Shown here piece after piece: positions 25,681 to 31,916 of a stretch of 33,621 bases of DNA. The stretch spans positions 64,001-97,621 of the forward strand of contig NW_019775687.1 of assembly GCF_001039355.2 (NCBI RefSeq), given 5' to 3'. The notes beneath the pieces were generated by a model, which saw only the letters and a program-made list of their open reading frames with translations, did not search any database and was not told the origin of the DNA. The stretch's first letter is position 1; every line of letters starts with the position of its first letter. The stretch is from Lingula anatina. Lineage: Eukaryota; Brachiopoda; Lingulata; Lingulida; Lingulidae. The position numbers and the translations under genes are program-made.

Positions 25681-28600
25681 AGAAGTGAAAAACCCAATCA
25701 TTCATCATGTTTTCATTGCAAATCCTTACCTTTCTGATGCCTTGCATACTTTTGTGTCTGGCTGAGGCAAATCTGTACTCCATGGTTCAAAGAATGAAAT
25801 AAATTCACTACTTTTCACCAAGTTTTGAGGTAGCTGGAGAATTTTCTAGATGGAATAGAGCATGAACTATGAGAGGGAGATTCACTGCAATGGATGCATG
25901 GTCCAAAAATGTTGCAATATTTAAGAAATTAACATACTGGATGAAAGGCATTTTATATCAAGGAGCGCAATGCCACATTATTACCAACTTTGTTTGTATC
26001 TTTGAAAATATCAAATAACCTTTATTCACTGATTACTTGTAGGTGTGGGGAAATCAGAGCTAATCACAATTTTTCACAGTGACACTTAAGGTACGTAGCC
26101 ATTTTGACATTCATTATTCTACAAGAGCACATACAAACCTGGCAAAAGTCTTCTATTGACTTTCTTTTCTTCTCTATGACATGATCATGAAAAAGGCCTC
26201 CTCGTAAAAACAGAGATATACCTGGAAAAAGGCAATAAATTTAAATTACATGCAATGTGAAGAAATATTAGTAATTTTAACTTAGTAATTGCACTGAGAA
26301 AGTACTTCAAGAAGATGCCCCATGCACTTATACATTATCACAGTCCATCTTGAAATAAAATGGAAATTCTTGGTAAGGAGCATCACACATGCTGATCAAG
26401 GGAAGTTCACAGATTTTATTCTCTTACCCGGTAATTCTGGAATGTCTGCATCAGCATGTTCTTCCTTCATTTGAGCCTGAAAAACACAGTGAGAATAAAG
26501 CAAACATCAATCTATTATAAATTAATCTCATGTATATAGCTTCGGGCTACAACTTAAATCAAAAGGAGATATATATACATGGCAAATGAATTTGACAGAA
26601 AATTCAAACAGATGCATACCCGACAGCTACAAATTGTTACCAATCTGTTTTTCTGAGTTAAACAAGTAACAGATCCTTAACATTTTACATAGTGAAAACA
26701 AGACTGTATGACACTAGCAGCATAGTTAAAAACAAAGAATGAAAACTGTACTGCATTTATTAAATGTGTATTCTAGTGTTTAAGGTTGTGTTCAGATTAA
26801 AAGTTATTGGTCAAGCAGGGGCATGCCAGACAATTTAGCTAATTACACTGACTGTGCTGTAGTGAAAACTCCTGCTGGATAGATCGATCCTGCTGGACCA
26901 ATAATTTTTAATCTGAGCACAGCCTAAAATTACTTTTTATTGGAAATATATTGTAAGTTGAGACGATTATTTTCAACAGTATTTCGCTGTAATCTACCTG
27001 CAGAACACATCAGTACAGGTTGCTGGTTTACTGGTCTGACAGTTCTGACAGTGCATTATTTCTGTGGTCATCCACCACCATGAGTGATGATAGAGGATTA
27101 CCACAATGACATAGGTTTTGCCATGCCCCCCCCCCCAAAAAAAAAAAAAAAAAATACAGGCGAATTCAAATATATAACTCATGAAAAAGTATTCAGTGAT
27201 TGTTAAAGTTTATTTGCTTTGGACAAATGAAAATAAAAACCTGTTGTATAATTTGTTGAAAACATAGACACAACCAAATTTCACAGGGGCTGATGGATGC
27301 AAAAAACTAAATAATATCCATCAAATTTAATTCCTAATAAAGCTTACCCTCAAGTCGAAGAACTGGCTGTATTTTCTGTAGATTGGATACTTCTCTCCAT
27401 CTGACCATATAACTTGTAAAACATAAACCTGATATGAAAATAAAAAGTTTGAGGTTGACTTGAATGATGATATTTTTATAGATCAAACATGCAAGGATCA
27501 TATCAAAATATTACACAGATACGCATTTCACGGAAAGCCAGAAAAATACAATAAGAAGTTGTTGGGGTTTTGAGATTTATTTAAGCCCAGGCAGATCAAA
27601 TGCTCGAGGCGTGGCGATATTGTTTAGTAATACTTTTGAGTATAAAGTGTTAACAAGTAAATGCGATGCTATTGGAAATATTCTTATTTTAGAAATTTTA
27701 CTATTTGAGAAATTTAATTTGCTGCTAATTAATATATATGGTCCAAATAAGGACACGCCAGAATTTTATGAGTATATTGATCAGTGTATAATTAACTCAG
27801 ATTATGATTTTTTGTTGATTACAGGTGATTGGAACCTTGTACAGGAGCCAGAATTAGATTGTTATAATTATAGGTTTGTGAATAATCCTAGAGCCAGAGA
27901 GAAGGTACTTGGGATAAAAGCTAAACACAACTTAAATGATCCCTGGAGATTAAAACATGGTAAAGCGAAAAGGTATACATGGAGGGCTAGCAATCCAGTT
28001 AAAAAAGCTAGACTCGACTTCTTTTTAATTTCATCTGAATTACTCAATATGATTGAAAACATTGCAATCAAGCCAGGATATAGAACAGACCATGCTATAG
28101 TAGAAATGACTGTGAAATTCACTTCTTTTAAACGCGGTAAAGGCTTTTGGAAACATAATAACCTACTTCTTAAAGATAAAGAGTATAGAGATCTAGTATG
28201 TAAAGTAATTAATGAAACAAAAATGCAATATGCGGCCACTCCCTTTTTAAGAGAAGCTGTGCCAAATATTGACGATGAGATACTATCGTTTATTATTGAC
28301 GACCAGCGTTTTTTTGAGCAACTTCTTTTAAATATAAGGGGACATTCTATATCCTATGCATCGGCAAAGAAAAGAGAGAGGGAGAAGGCTGAGGATGATT
28401 TAATAGAAAAAATTAGTAAACTGGAAAATCAAAATAATGAAAATATTGATGAATTAGCGCAATATAAAAGAGACTTAGAGGAACTTAGAAAAGAAAAACT
28501 AAAGGGAAATATAGTACGCTCCCGCGTTAGGTGGGTCGAATATGGCGAAAAACCTAGTAAATACTTTTGTGCCTTGGAAAAAAGGAACTATATTAATAAA

Positions 28601-29117
28601 ACAGTAACAAAGTTGCGGAATAACGAAAAATAAAATAGTAACAGACCAGGCAGAGATTCTTTCTGAAATTCAAAATTACTATAAACAGCTATATGCATCT
28701 AAAGATGACATTCTCGAAAAGGTAGATCTTGAAGTTACTTTAGAAGACTTGAAGGTCAATAAAATTAACAAAACTATTTCACAAAGACTGGAAGGAGAGA
28801 TTACATATAATATAGCTAGTGCTGCCCTTCGGGCTATGAAAAATGATAAAACTCCCGGTCCAGATGGATTCACGATTGAGTTTTTCAAATTCTTTTGGAC
28901 AAATTTAGGAGCTTATTTTGTACGATCAATTAATTATGGATTTTACAGGGGCGAATTCTCTATTACACAAAGACAGGGAATTGTAAATATACTTCCTAAA
29001 CCAAACAAACCACGAGATTATCTAAAAAACTGGAGACCAATCACGCTACTAAATGTAACCTATAAGATCATATCCAGTTGTATAGCAAATAGAATAAAAC
29101 CGATCCTCCCAGAAATN

Positions 29118-29162
<45 letters not shown>

Positions 29163-30969
29163 CACAGTCAATAGTATGTTAATTCCTGTTTTGTAAAAGA
29201 CAGGTATGAAAAGTCTGACAAGGATGTTAACTTCATATTATTGAAGGAGTGTTGCCATAATACAATTAACTCTGACTACTCTGAATATCCATTTCAGATT
29301 ATCATCAAATGACAATTGTGTGACTCTTATTCATTTTTGACTTTTTCTAACCCTTTGCTATTTATAGCATAACTGTTTTCTATTCACGGACATCAGTTGG
29401 CAAACTTATCTGATATTCGTGTAATAACTGTTGATGTAATAGTAGAGCAGCTAAATTTAGATCAGTTATGGCTGTTTTAAAGTATACACCTATTGTGTCG
29501 CTGTCACCAGAAGTGACGCAGAACTAGATGTTTTTTTCTACAGGCCTACTCATTCCCTGTTTTGGAAAAAGAAATTAAAGGTACCTAGTTCATACTTACA
29601 CAACGTATCCACCTCTTTCATCAATCTATTTTTTTGCTCTTTTGAATTCATTTCAGACTGGTAGTGGTAGGACAGTGATACAGGTAAATACACTGCCATT
29701 GTGACACACTACCTGGTATGCAGGAGCATGACCTGAGCTGGGCCCACCTTCAGGGAGATATGTGCAAAAATTATCAAGTTCAACATCAGATGTTCCAATC
29801 TGAGACTGGAGTCCAGAAGATGTGTCTTCTTTTAAATCATTACTTTAAGATTGTCTACAATATGTATGCACCCAATGAATTGAATATATAATTTGTTCTA
29901 TAATTAATAAACTTTGATACCTATGATGCTGGTTTATATTCAGATTTCTAAACAACATGGATCTGAAATTCCACTGTGAATATAAACATGGATAGGCATA
30001 CTTTAAGAAAAATCAAACAGAAAATATTGTATGGTAGATCTACATATTTTCTGTGTTGTGAGTTGAAAATAAGGAAGATTGAAATGGAAAGATTTACGTA
30101 TGTGTAAATCAACATGACATAAATCATTTGTCACAAAGGACCCAGCCTCTGTTTGTAAGTACATGCTGAGTTTTGCTTTGCTTATTTATTTAAATTTTTT
30201 TTTCAATAAAACATGTTGACAACTGAATAGGTGGGCCATATGTCACAAGAAACGCCAAAGTGCGTCATAGTCATCACTCCACCCTTTTATTTCTGTAAGA
30301 GCACTGAACCAACTACAGTGCCTGTAGATATAAACAAATTATCACAGAGTAAATGATACTTCCTGGTGATGCTGGGGCACATGCATGTATAAGAAATTTG
30401 CTTATTACCACAATATGCAATCCTTACTTATTAATAAAAATTAAGTTTCAACTAAATTGAACAAATAAAACAAACAGTTTTTTTCATTTTCAAAAATTAT
30501 GATATATCAATTGAACACTGGATGAATTTAGGCCAATAAACTTATAAGAACACCACTAGAAGTCAGTATCATCAAGTTTGACTCCTGTGGTTTATGTGAC
30601 AGCCTTATGTGATATGGTCATAAAACGAGTTGATAAGGGAGTATGAAATGACAGCACGACTTCTCCAACACAGACCATACAGACCATCCCACCTATGACC
30701 AACAGGACCCGTGTCCTTAAAAGGGTACATTTAACAGTGCATAACAGACACTGAATTCTAAATATCTGGAGAACTTTTAATCTATAATAAAGCCATTTCC
30801 AATACTCTATCAAGCCTATGTTGAAGTATTTCAACAAAATAAATTAGCAATACATTTCAAAGAAATCTGCAAATCAAAAAAGTCAACTTACGTGATGTTT
30901 TTGTGGGTAGCTTCTCTTTTCTACTTGTATACACTCAATTCGGTCTATCCGTCTCCCATCTGTAGGCAT
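13858..30969 (-). CDS. SH3PXD2-like: Tks/p47phox-like scaffold protein with PX, four SH3 domains and a C-terminal SH2 domain (20 coding exons, spliced)
   Basis: Spliced from 20 exons (listed separately), 882 residues. Seen: PX domain about 12-125 with the phosphate-binding RKY motif (R44); SH3-1 about 188-243 and SH3-2 about 260-314, both with the GWW core; a disordered linker 315-535 rich in tyrosine motifs; SH3-3 about 539-598 without the usual tryptophans; a proline-rich linker 603-685; SH3-4 about 692-743 (ALADYD, GWW); SH2 about 782-882 with FLVRES (R808). Family knowledge: Tks/p47phox proteins recruit actin regulators or NADPH oxidase to phosphoinositide membranes; NCK SH2 binds phosphotyrosine proteins. 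Inference: a cytoplasmic membrane-recruited adaptor linking tyrosine kinases to actin or oxidase machinery. The start is the ATG at 30969: it places VEKR at the same distance from the N-terminus as in vertebrate Tks5, but the frame is open upstream to the splice acceptor. Odd: the SH2 fusion. The exon chain keeps phase at all 19 junctions. A first non-coding exon is not located. Confidence 0.86.
14137..14154. repeat. A18 tract
   Basis: Eighteen A on plus. On the minus strand it is an oligo-T tract in the intron between exons 19 and 20, about 70 nt upstream of the exon 20 acceptor. Confidence 0.9.
14252..14452 (-). CDS. Exon 19: basic linker and N-terminal half of the SH2 domain
   Basis: A basic, proline/serine linker (SPKPSPRLARKHKPKSPELK) leads into SH2: WDYGKMSRHESESLLLRNGD then DRDFLVRESMNR (to residue 813). 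W.YGK.SRHE.E.LL....GDFLVRES strongly resembles NCK (WYYGKVTRHQAE..DFLIRDS). R808 is the invariant phosphotyrosine-binding arginine. Acceptor CTTCAG, donor GTAAGTTA; 201 nt, phase 0 both ends. Confidence 0.93.
14742..14930 (-). CDS. Exon 18: complete SH3-4
   Basis: A whole SH3 in one exon (residues 684-746): SLVALADYDSRHESVLSFHA, GDYALLLGKDPKGWWHVNLG, GLDGWVPGDYW. ALADY, GWW and VPGDY ligand-binding positions are intact. Acceptor CTTCCAG, donor GTAATTAG; 189 nt, phase 0 at both ends, a symmetric module. Confidence 0.9.
15617..15732 (-). CDS. Exon 17: proline-rich linker
   Basis: Encodes LIPKPELLEKRRSSANPPPM then PLHPSPKLLSVDQPQIEK (residues 646-683). The PPPMPLHPSP segment is a plausible intra- or intermolecular SH3 ligand. 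Acceptor GCTTTCAG, donor GTGAGA; 116 nt. Confidence 0.82.
16079..16204 (-). CDS. Exon 16: proline-rich linker
   Basis: Encodes ASPLPTTPVSPIVPSIREPV then GSPPVRKGLLARGTGSSDDE (residues 604-643). Acceptor CAAAATAG; the donor GTTGGT at 16073-16078 is weak, but it is the only one I found that gives the one-base phase needed by exon 17. An alternative internal GTAAGG (within PPVRK) would break the frame to exon 17. Confidence 0.75.
16577..16688 (-). CDS. Exon 15: second half of SH3-3 (degenerate ligand pocket)
   Basis: Encodes VERQESSFSYCLLQDKEKGC then IVAEGWLPSDILDWREA (residues 566-602). Overall SH3 fold pattern is present (EGWLPSDIL end), but the usual WW pair is replaced by SY and the terminal PxxY tyrosine by isoleucine. 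Acceptor TTGCAG, donor GTAATAATA; 112 nt. Confidence 0.85.
16979..17071 (-). CDS. Exon 14: first half of SH3-3
   Basis: Encodes LRKKLCHVSIDYTPEMSHQQ then GLAVKAGDTVQ (residues 535-565). VSIDYTPEM.HQ..L.VKAGD fits the ALYDY/RT-loop half of an SH3. Acceptor CATTTTAG, donor GTAACAAA; 93 nt, phase 0 both ends. The exon contains an internal perfect donor-like GTAAGTATA at the HVSI codons. Confidence 0.85.
17378..17578 (-). CDS. Exon 13: linker with two YxN docking motifs
   Basis: Encodes a Pro/Lys/Ser-rich stretch (residues 468-534) with HTYMNVV (Y509) and HSYENIEV (Y521), both YxN motifs of the GRB2 SH2 type. Acceptor TTTCTCAG, donor GTAAAAATAC; 201 nt, phase 0 at both ends, so it could be skipped in frame. 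Confidence 0.82.
17808..17937 (-). CDS. Exon 12: linker with ITIM-like and YxN motifs
   Basis: Encodes KSKLVIIGEPGVAYAEIIPK then ALPPKKHAKDKGPTVNYENQ and DIQ (residues 425-467). Y438 lies in VAYAEI (V.Y..I, ITIM-like; also similar to a Src-family SH2 ligand), and Y461 in NYENQ (YxN, GRB2-type). Acceptor TTATTTAG, donor GTAGAGAAA; 130 nt. Confidence 0.8.
18443..18667 (-). CDS. Exon 11: disordered linker with two tyrosine motifs
   Basis: Ser/Asp/Lys-rich, residues 350-423. Contains DLYAIPD (Y369, a YxxP Crk/Nck-type docking motif) and ALNYTTINF (Y409, fits the L.Y..I ITIM pattern). Acceptor TTGTAG, donor GTAAGG; 225 nt. Low complexity but the frame is open and the phase fits both neighbours. 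Confidence 0.78.
19159..19229 (-). CDS. Exon 10: tyrosine-containing linker with PPPRR
   Basis: Encodes AIYSLLKESHHQHSIYGRQP then PPRR (residues 326-349). Contains Y328 (YSLL), Y341 and a short proline-arginine patch QPPPRR that could serve as an SH3 ligand. Acceptor CTTTCAG, donor GTAAGTTC; 71 nt with two bases carried into exon 11. Confidence 0.78.
19603..19687 (-). CDS. Exon 9: end of SH3-2 and charged linker
   Basis: Encodes TVHGEVGVTPAIYLQNLDKE then EKQTDKEK (residues 298-325). G..GVTPAIYLQ closes SH3-2 with an intact PxxY-type ending. Acceptor CCTCCTAG, donor GTAAGTTGG; 85 nt. It is separated from exon 8 by the 3.3-kb intron that holds an 896-bp insertion. Confidence 0.86.
20580..21475. 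mobile_element. 896-bp inserted element of unknown class with 12-bp direct-repeat flanks
   Basis: TTGTAAGTTAAT occurs at 20568-20579 and again at 21476-21487, bounding 896 bp. Inside I count about 18 CpGs, against none in the 360 bp just before (20221-20580), so the segment is compositionally foreign to the intron. The right 205 bp contains three imperfect copies of a GAGAAGG..ATTTT..TCTTCAGC-type unit (starting about 21274, 21327 and 21418). The segment begins CCTACGG and ends GACGAGG. A GAAAATTTCCT motif near the left end recurs inverted near the right end (about 21422-21433). No ORF or poly(A) tail; class unknown. Confidence 0.65.
22487..22516. repeat. Small stable hairpin
   Basis: TTGCCTGCCTGT (22487-22498) and ACAGGAAGGCAA (22505-22516) pair with one mismatch around a 6-nt loop. 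Too short for a typical miRNA precursor; function unknown. Confidence 0.5.
22745..22798. repeat. (GCAC)n(AC)n microsatellite
   Basis: A compound repeat of GCAC units passing into AC units, in the intron between exons 8 and 9. Confidence 0.93.
23007..23124 (-). CDS. Exon 8: SH3-2, first part
   Basis: Encodes IGRCVTLCDYIGDGEDEVSY then KKGEIVEVIETSMDGWWKV (residues 258-296). CDYIGDGEDEVS.KKGE.VEVIE....GWW is a complete SH3 N-terminal half and RT loop, closest by eye to SH3 domains of the Tks/p47phox group. Acceptor ATTTTAG, donor GTAGATTG; 118 nt. Confidence 0.9.
23322..23432 (-). CDS. Exon 7: second half of SH3-1 and acidic linker
   Basis: Encodes GWWFVHLERSDQEGWAPGAF then LEPLQGKEEEPQAEDKP (residues 221-257). 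GWWF.......GW.P..FLEP matches the C-terminal half of p47phox/Tks SH3 domains. Acceptor ATCACAG, donor GTATGTGG. A partial, diverged copy of this exon lies about 163 nt upstream of the matching bases (23502-23540). Confidence 0.9.
23502..23540 (-). pseudogene. Partial duplicate of exon 7 in the neighbouring intron
   Basis: 23503-23540 matches 23340-23377 (inside exon 7) with three to four differences in about 38 nt. On the minus strand it keeps the codons for the PLQGKEEEP-type linker, but the SH3-coding part (GWW..) is not present beside it. It reads as a small local duplication, now intronic. Confidence 0.65.
24083..24336 (-). CDS. Exon 6: linker and first half of SH3-1
   Basis: A 50-residue Ser/His-rich linker followed by the start of SH3-1: QLYKAVMVYNKRKAGEVNLT, then DGDVVTVLEKCPS (residues 188-220). 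The AVMVYN position is the degenerate ALYDY motif, and the spacing to the GWW in exon 7 is normal. Acceptor CTCCATAG, donor GTGTGTATAA; 254 nt. The longest coding exon of the gene. Confidence 0.87.
24509..24540. repeat. (TA)n microsatellite
   Basis: 32 nt of alternating T and A in the intron between exons 5 and 6. The open frames that cross it on both strands are artefacts of the repeat. Confidence 0.95.
25101..25135. repeat. 11-bp perfect inverted repeat
   Basis: AATGAAACCAC (25101-25111) and GTGGTTTCATT (25125-25135), 13-nt loop. Immediately upstream, 25056-25094 is a near-perfect tandem pair of GTTGAAAATGGAAA.GATG. Confidence 0.6.
25625..25679. repeat. (GA)n microsatellite
   Basis: 55 nt of GA in the sequence about 50 nt downstream of exon 5 (minus-strand sense: a CT tract after its donor). 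Confidence 0.95.
25730..25845 (-). CDS. Exon 5: end of PX domain
   Basis: Encodes KILQLPQNLVKSSEFISFFE then PWSTDLPQPDTKVCKASE (residues 98-135). LQLP..L..S.E...FFE....DL is the C-terminal signature of Tks/p47phox PX domains. Acceptor CATCTAG, donor GTAAGG; 116 nt, ends with two bases of R136. Confidence 0.87.
26139..26221 (-). CDS. Exon 4: PX domain, helix region
   Basis: Encodes ISLFLRGGLFHDHVIEKKRK then SIEDFCQ (residues 70-97). The KKRKSIEDFCQ.. stretch matches the R..pl.eyC..L helix of PX domains and supplies the second basic cluster of the lipid pocket. Acceptor TTTTTCCAG, donor GTTTGTATG (non-consensus at +3, but the phase fits exactly). 83 nt. Confidence 0.82.
26428..26476 (-). CDS. 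Exon 3: PX domain, proline loop
   Basis: 49-nt exon encoding AQMKEEHADADIPELP (residues 54-69). It corresponds to the PxxP membrane-loop part of PX (..PFLPGK in Tks5). Here the loop is acidic (EEHADAD) and the usual basic residue after LPG is isoleucine, which may weaken or change lipid binding. Acceptor TTTTTCAG, donor GTAAGAG; phases 0 and 1. Confidence 0.82.
26784..26924. mobile_element. PIF/Harbinger-like MITE (141 bp)
   Basis: Terminal inverted repeats at 26784-26819 and 26889-26924 match in 32 of 36 positions (left begins GGTTGTGTTCAGATTAAAAG, right reversed begins GGCTGTGCTCAGATTAAAAA). The element is flanked by TAA on both sides (26781-26783, 26925-26927). A 3-bp TAA/TTA duplication with GG...CC ends is the usual hallmark of PIF/Harbinger MITEs. 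No coding capacity. Lies in the intron between exons 2 and 3. Confidence 0.75.
27126..27154. repeat. C11A18 homopolymer pair
   Basis: Eleven C followed by eighteen A, in the intron between exons 2 and 3. Confidence 0.92.
27348..27428 (-). CDS. Exon 2: PX domain core with RKY phosphoinositide-binding motif
   Basis: Encodes VYVLQVIWSDGEKYPIYRKY followed by SQFFDLR (residues 27-53). The IYR[RK]YS.FFDL string is diagnostic for the Tks/p47phox PX group; R44 is the canonical 3-phosphate-binding arginine. Acceptor ATCAG, donor GTAAGC; phase 0 at both ends (81 nt). The upstream intron carries the LINE fragment, which begins only about 50-100 nt beyond this acceptor. Confidence 0.9.
27515..28633 (+). 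pseudogene. LINE endonuclease domain fragment (APE-type) and connector
   Basis: Endonuclease motifs in order: a DTHF box where active elements have QETH, SNARGVAILF, LLINIYGPNKD, ITGDWNLV (the GDFN box), RLDFFLIS-type KARLDFFLIS and GYRTDHAIVE (the SDH box). A lysine/glutamate-rich coiled-coil-like connector follows, then RVRWVEYGEKPSKYFCALEK, a motif between endonuclease and reverse transcriptase in L1/Tx1 elements. The frame is broken by a stop at 28631-28633 within an A-rich run; the coding sense continues in another frame, consistent with a one-base insertion. The Q to T and E to D changes in the first motif suggest a dead enzyme. Confidence 0.83.
28626..29116 (+). pseudogene. LINE reverse transcriptase N-terminal fragment
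   Basis: Continues the element in a shifted frame. Shows KTPGPDGFTIEFFKFFW (RT motif 1 region), FSITQRQGIVNILPKPNKPR, and DYLKNWRPITLLNVTYKIIS (motif 2). It stops at KPILPE, before the catalytic YxDD region, where the sequence becomes N plus a TA microsatellite. Without the finger-palm catalytic part this cannot be functional. Confidence 0.85.
29117..29161. repeat. Ambiguous base followed by (TA)n
   Basis: Position 29117 is N, the only ambiguous base I noticed, followed by 44 nt of TA. It sits exactly where the RT fragment ends and may mark an assembly join or collapsed repeat. Confidence 0.9.
29932..29987. repeat. 11-bp perfect inverted repeat
   Basis: GTTTATATTCA (29932-29942) and TGAATATAAAC (29977-29987) around 34 nt, in intron 1. 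Confidence 0.55.
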
Positions 30970-30994
30970 TATGCTCAGACTCGCATGGGGTTTC
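30892..30994 (-). CDS. Exon 1 of the PX-SH3-SH2 gene (start codon at 30969; PX beta-1)
   Basis: The acceptor TTAG lies just above 30994 and the donor GTAAGTTGAC just below 30892. It encodes MPTDGRRIDRIECIQVEKRS and onward; VEKR..P.KHH matches the beginning of Tks PX domains (VEKRRNPSKH in Tks5). Bases 30970-30994 are in frame and open (KPHASLSI), so they are either 5' UTR or coding if an unseen upstream exon carries the true start. Ends in phase 0. Confidence 0.8.
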
Positions 30995-31042
30995 CTAAGG
31001 AAAATGAAGAAAATCTGTAGATTGCTTTAAATAATAATAAAA

Positions 31043-31136
<94 letters not shown>
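31043..31136. repeat. Compound palindromic microsatellite (TC)12(TA)16(GA)19
   Basis: TC 31043-31066, TA 31067-31098, GA 31099-31136. The TC and GA arms are complementary, so 31043-31122 is a perfect 80-bp palindrome. Just 5' of exon 1 on the minus strand (about 50 nt from its acceptor). Confidence 0.95.
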
Positions 31137-31139
<3 letters not shown>

Positions 31140-31857
31140 GCCTGAACTAACTGGCACTGGTGTATGTCTAAAAATAAACAATCTACAACTGACATCCAAT
31201 GATACATACATGTATCATCAGAGATGTTACAAACTGATTTAAAAATCATCTTATATCATTAACTTAGGAATCAGAGTCCCTTTTTTTATATATTCTCAAT
31301 ATTAACTTCCAAAATATGCCTCCTGTATTATAAACCAGTGAATTACATACATACATTTATCCTTGTATATTTACACACCAACTGATAATAATCATTATTC
31401 AAATCTTAACATGACAGCAAGTGATACAAGTGATATCATCAGTACAGTAAAGTAGCACCTAAAATGATTAGTGATATTATGCTATCAACCTTATAAGTCC
31501 TTTCCAATAATCCCAATATTCAGTGTTTAATACAGGATTAAGAGCCCCTATCCTTATTGGCTTGCCCATAGCCCTTGCTGACTCTGACTGACTTAACCAA
31601 GCCTAACAGCATGACCATTTAAGCTATGCTGGAGTGACTAATCTCACTCTACTGCATCAAATGAGATAATGAGCCCAGAGCTTTCTGTACACAATCACTG
31701 TAATGTAACACAGATATTAGTCCAAACAAAACACTATTCCTGTTTACTATGATGTAGACTGGAAACTCTAAAAATATCCAAAATTAACTTGTTTACATGA
31801 AATTCCTTCACAGTGAGTCTGCCAGAGGGAACCCCTTGACCTCGCACTTGTTTATTA

Positions 31858-31916
31858 GTTATTTGATCAACAGGCAGTCCGGATAGACATATCTTTCAAC
31901 TTGTTGACCAAATAAC
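31858..31916. repeat. 15-bp inverted repeat (14 of 15)
   Basis: GTTATTTGATCAACA (31858-31872) and TGTTGACCAAATAAC (31902-31916). A possible remnant of a small transposon upstream of exon 1. Confidence 0.45.

Larger units (their letters stand above)
27482..29116 (+). mobile_element. Truncated L1/Tx1-like non-LTR retrotransposon fragment
   Basis: A plus-strand fragment, antisense to the host gene, in the intron between exons 1 and 2. It carries the second half of an APE-type endonuclease and the start of a reverse transcriptase. The 5' end is uncertain: endonuclease-like residues (DTHFTESQKNTIRSCWGFEI) begin near 27515, and an in-frame stop sits at 27479. The 3' end is abrupt at an ambiguous base (29117) followed by a TA repeat. 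CpGs are frequent here (for example the 28519-28553 stretch) compared with the surrounding intron, suggesting a younger insertion. No target-site duplication identified. Confidence 0.85.
27429..30891 (-). other. Intron 1 (between coding exons 1 and 2, 3.5 kb)
   Basis: GT-AG intron inside the PX domain. Holds the LINE fragment, the N/TA tract, a possible cassette exon (29713-29805) and a small inverted repeat. Otherwise no recognisable content. Confidence 0.7.

Noticed and set aside
27868-28239. Minus-strand 123-codon frame
   Set aside because: Antisense shadow of the LINE endonuclease.
30975-31249. Open frames encoding LSLSLS/YIYIYI/RERERE
   Set aside because: Artefacts of the TC/TA/GA microsatellite.
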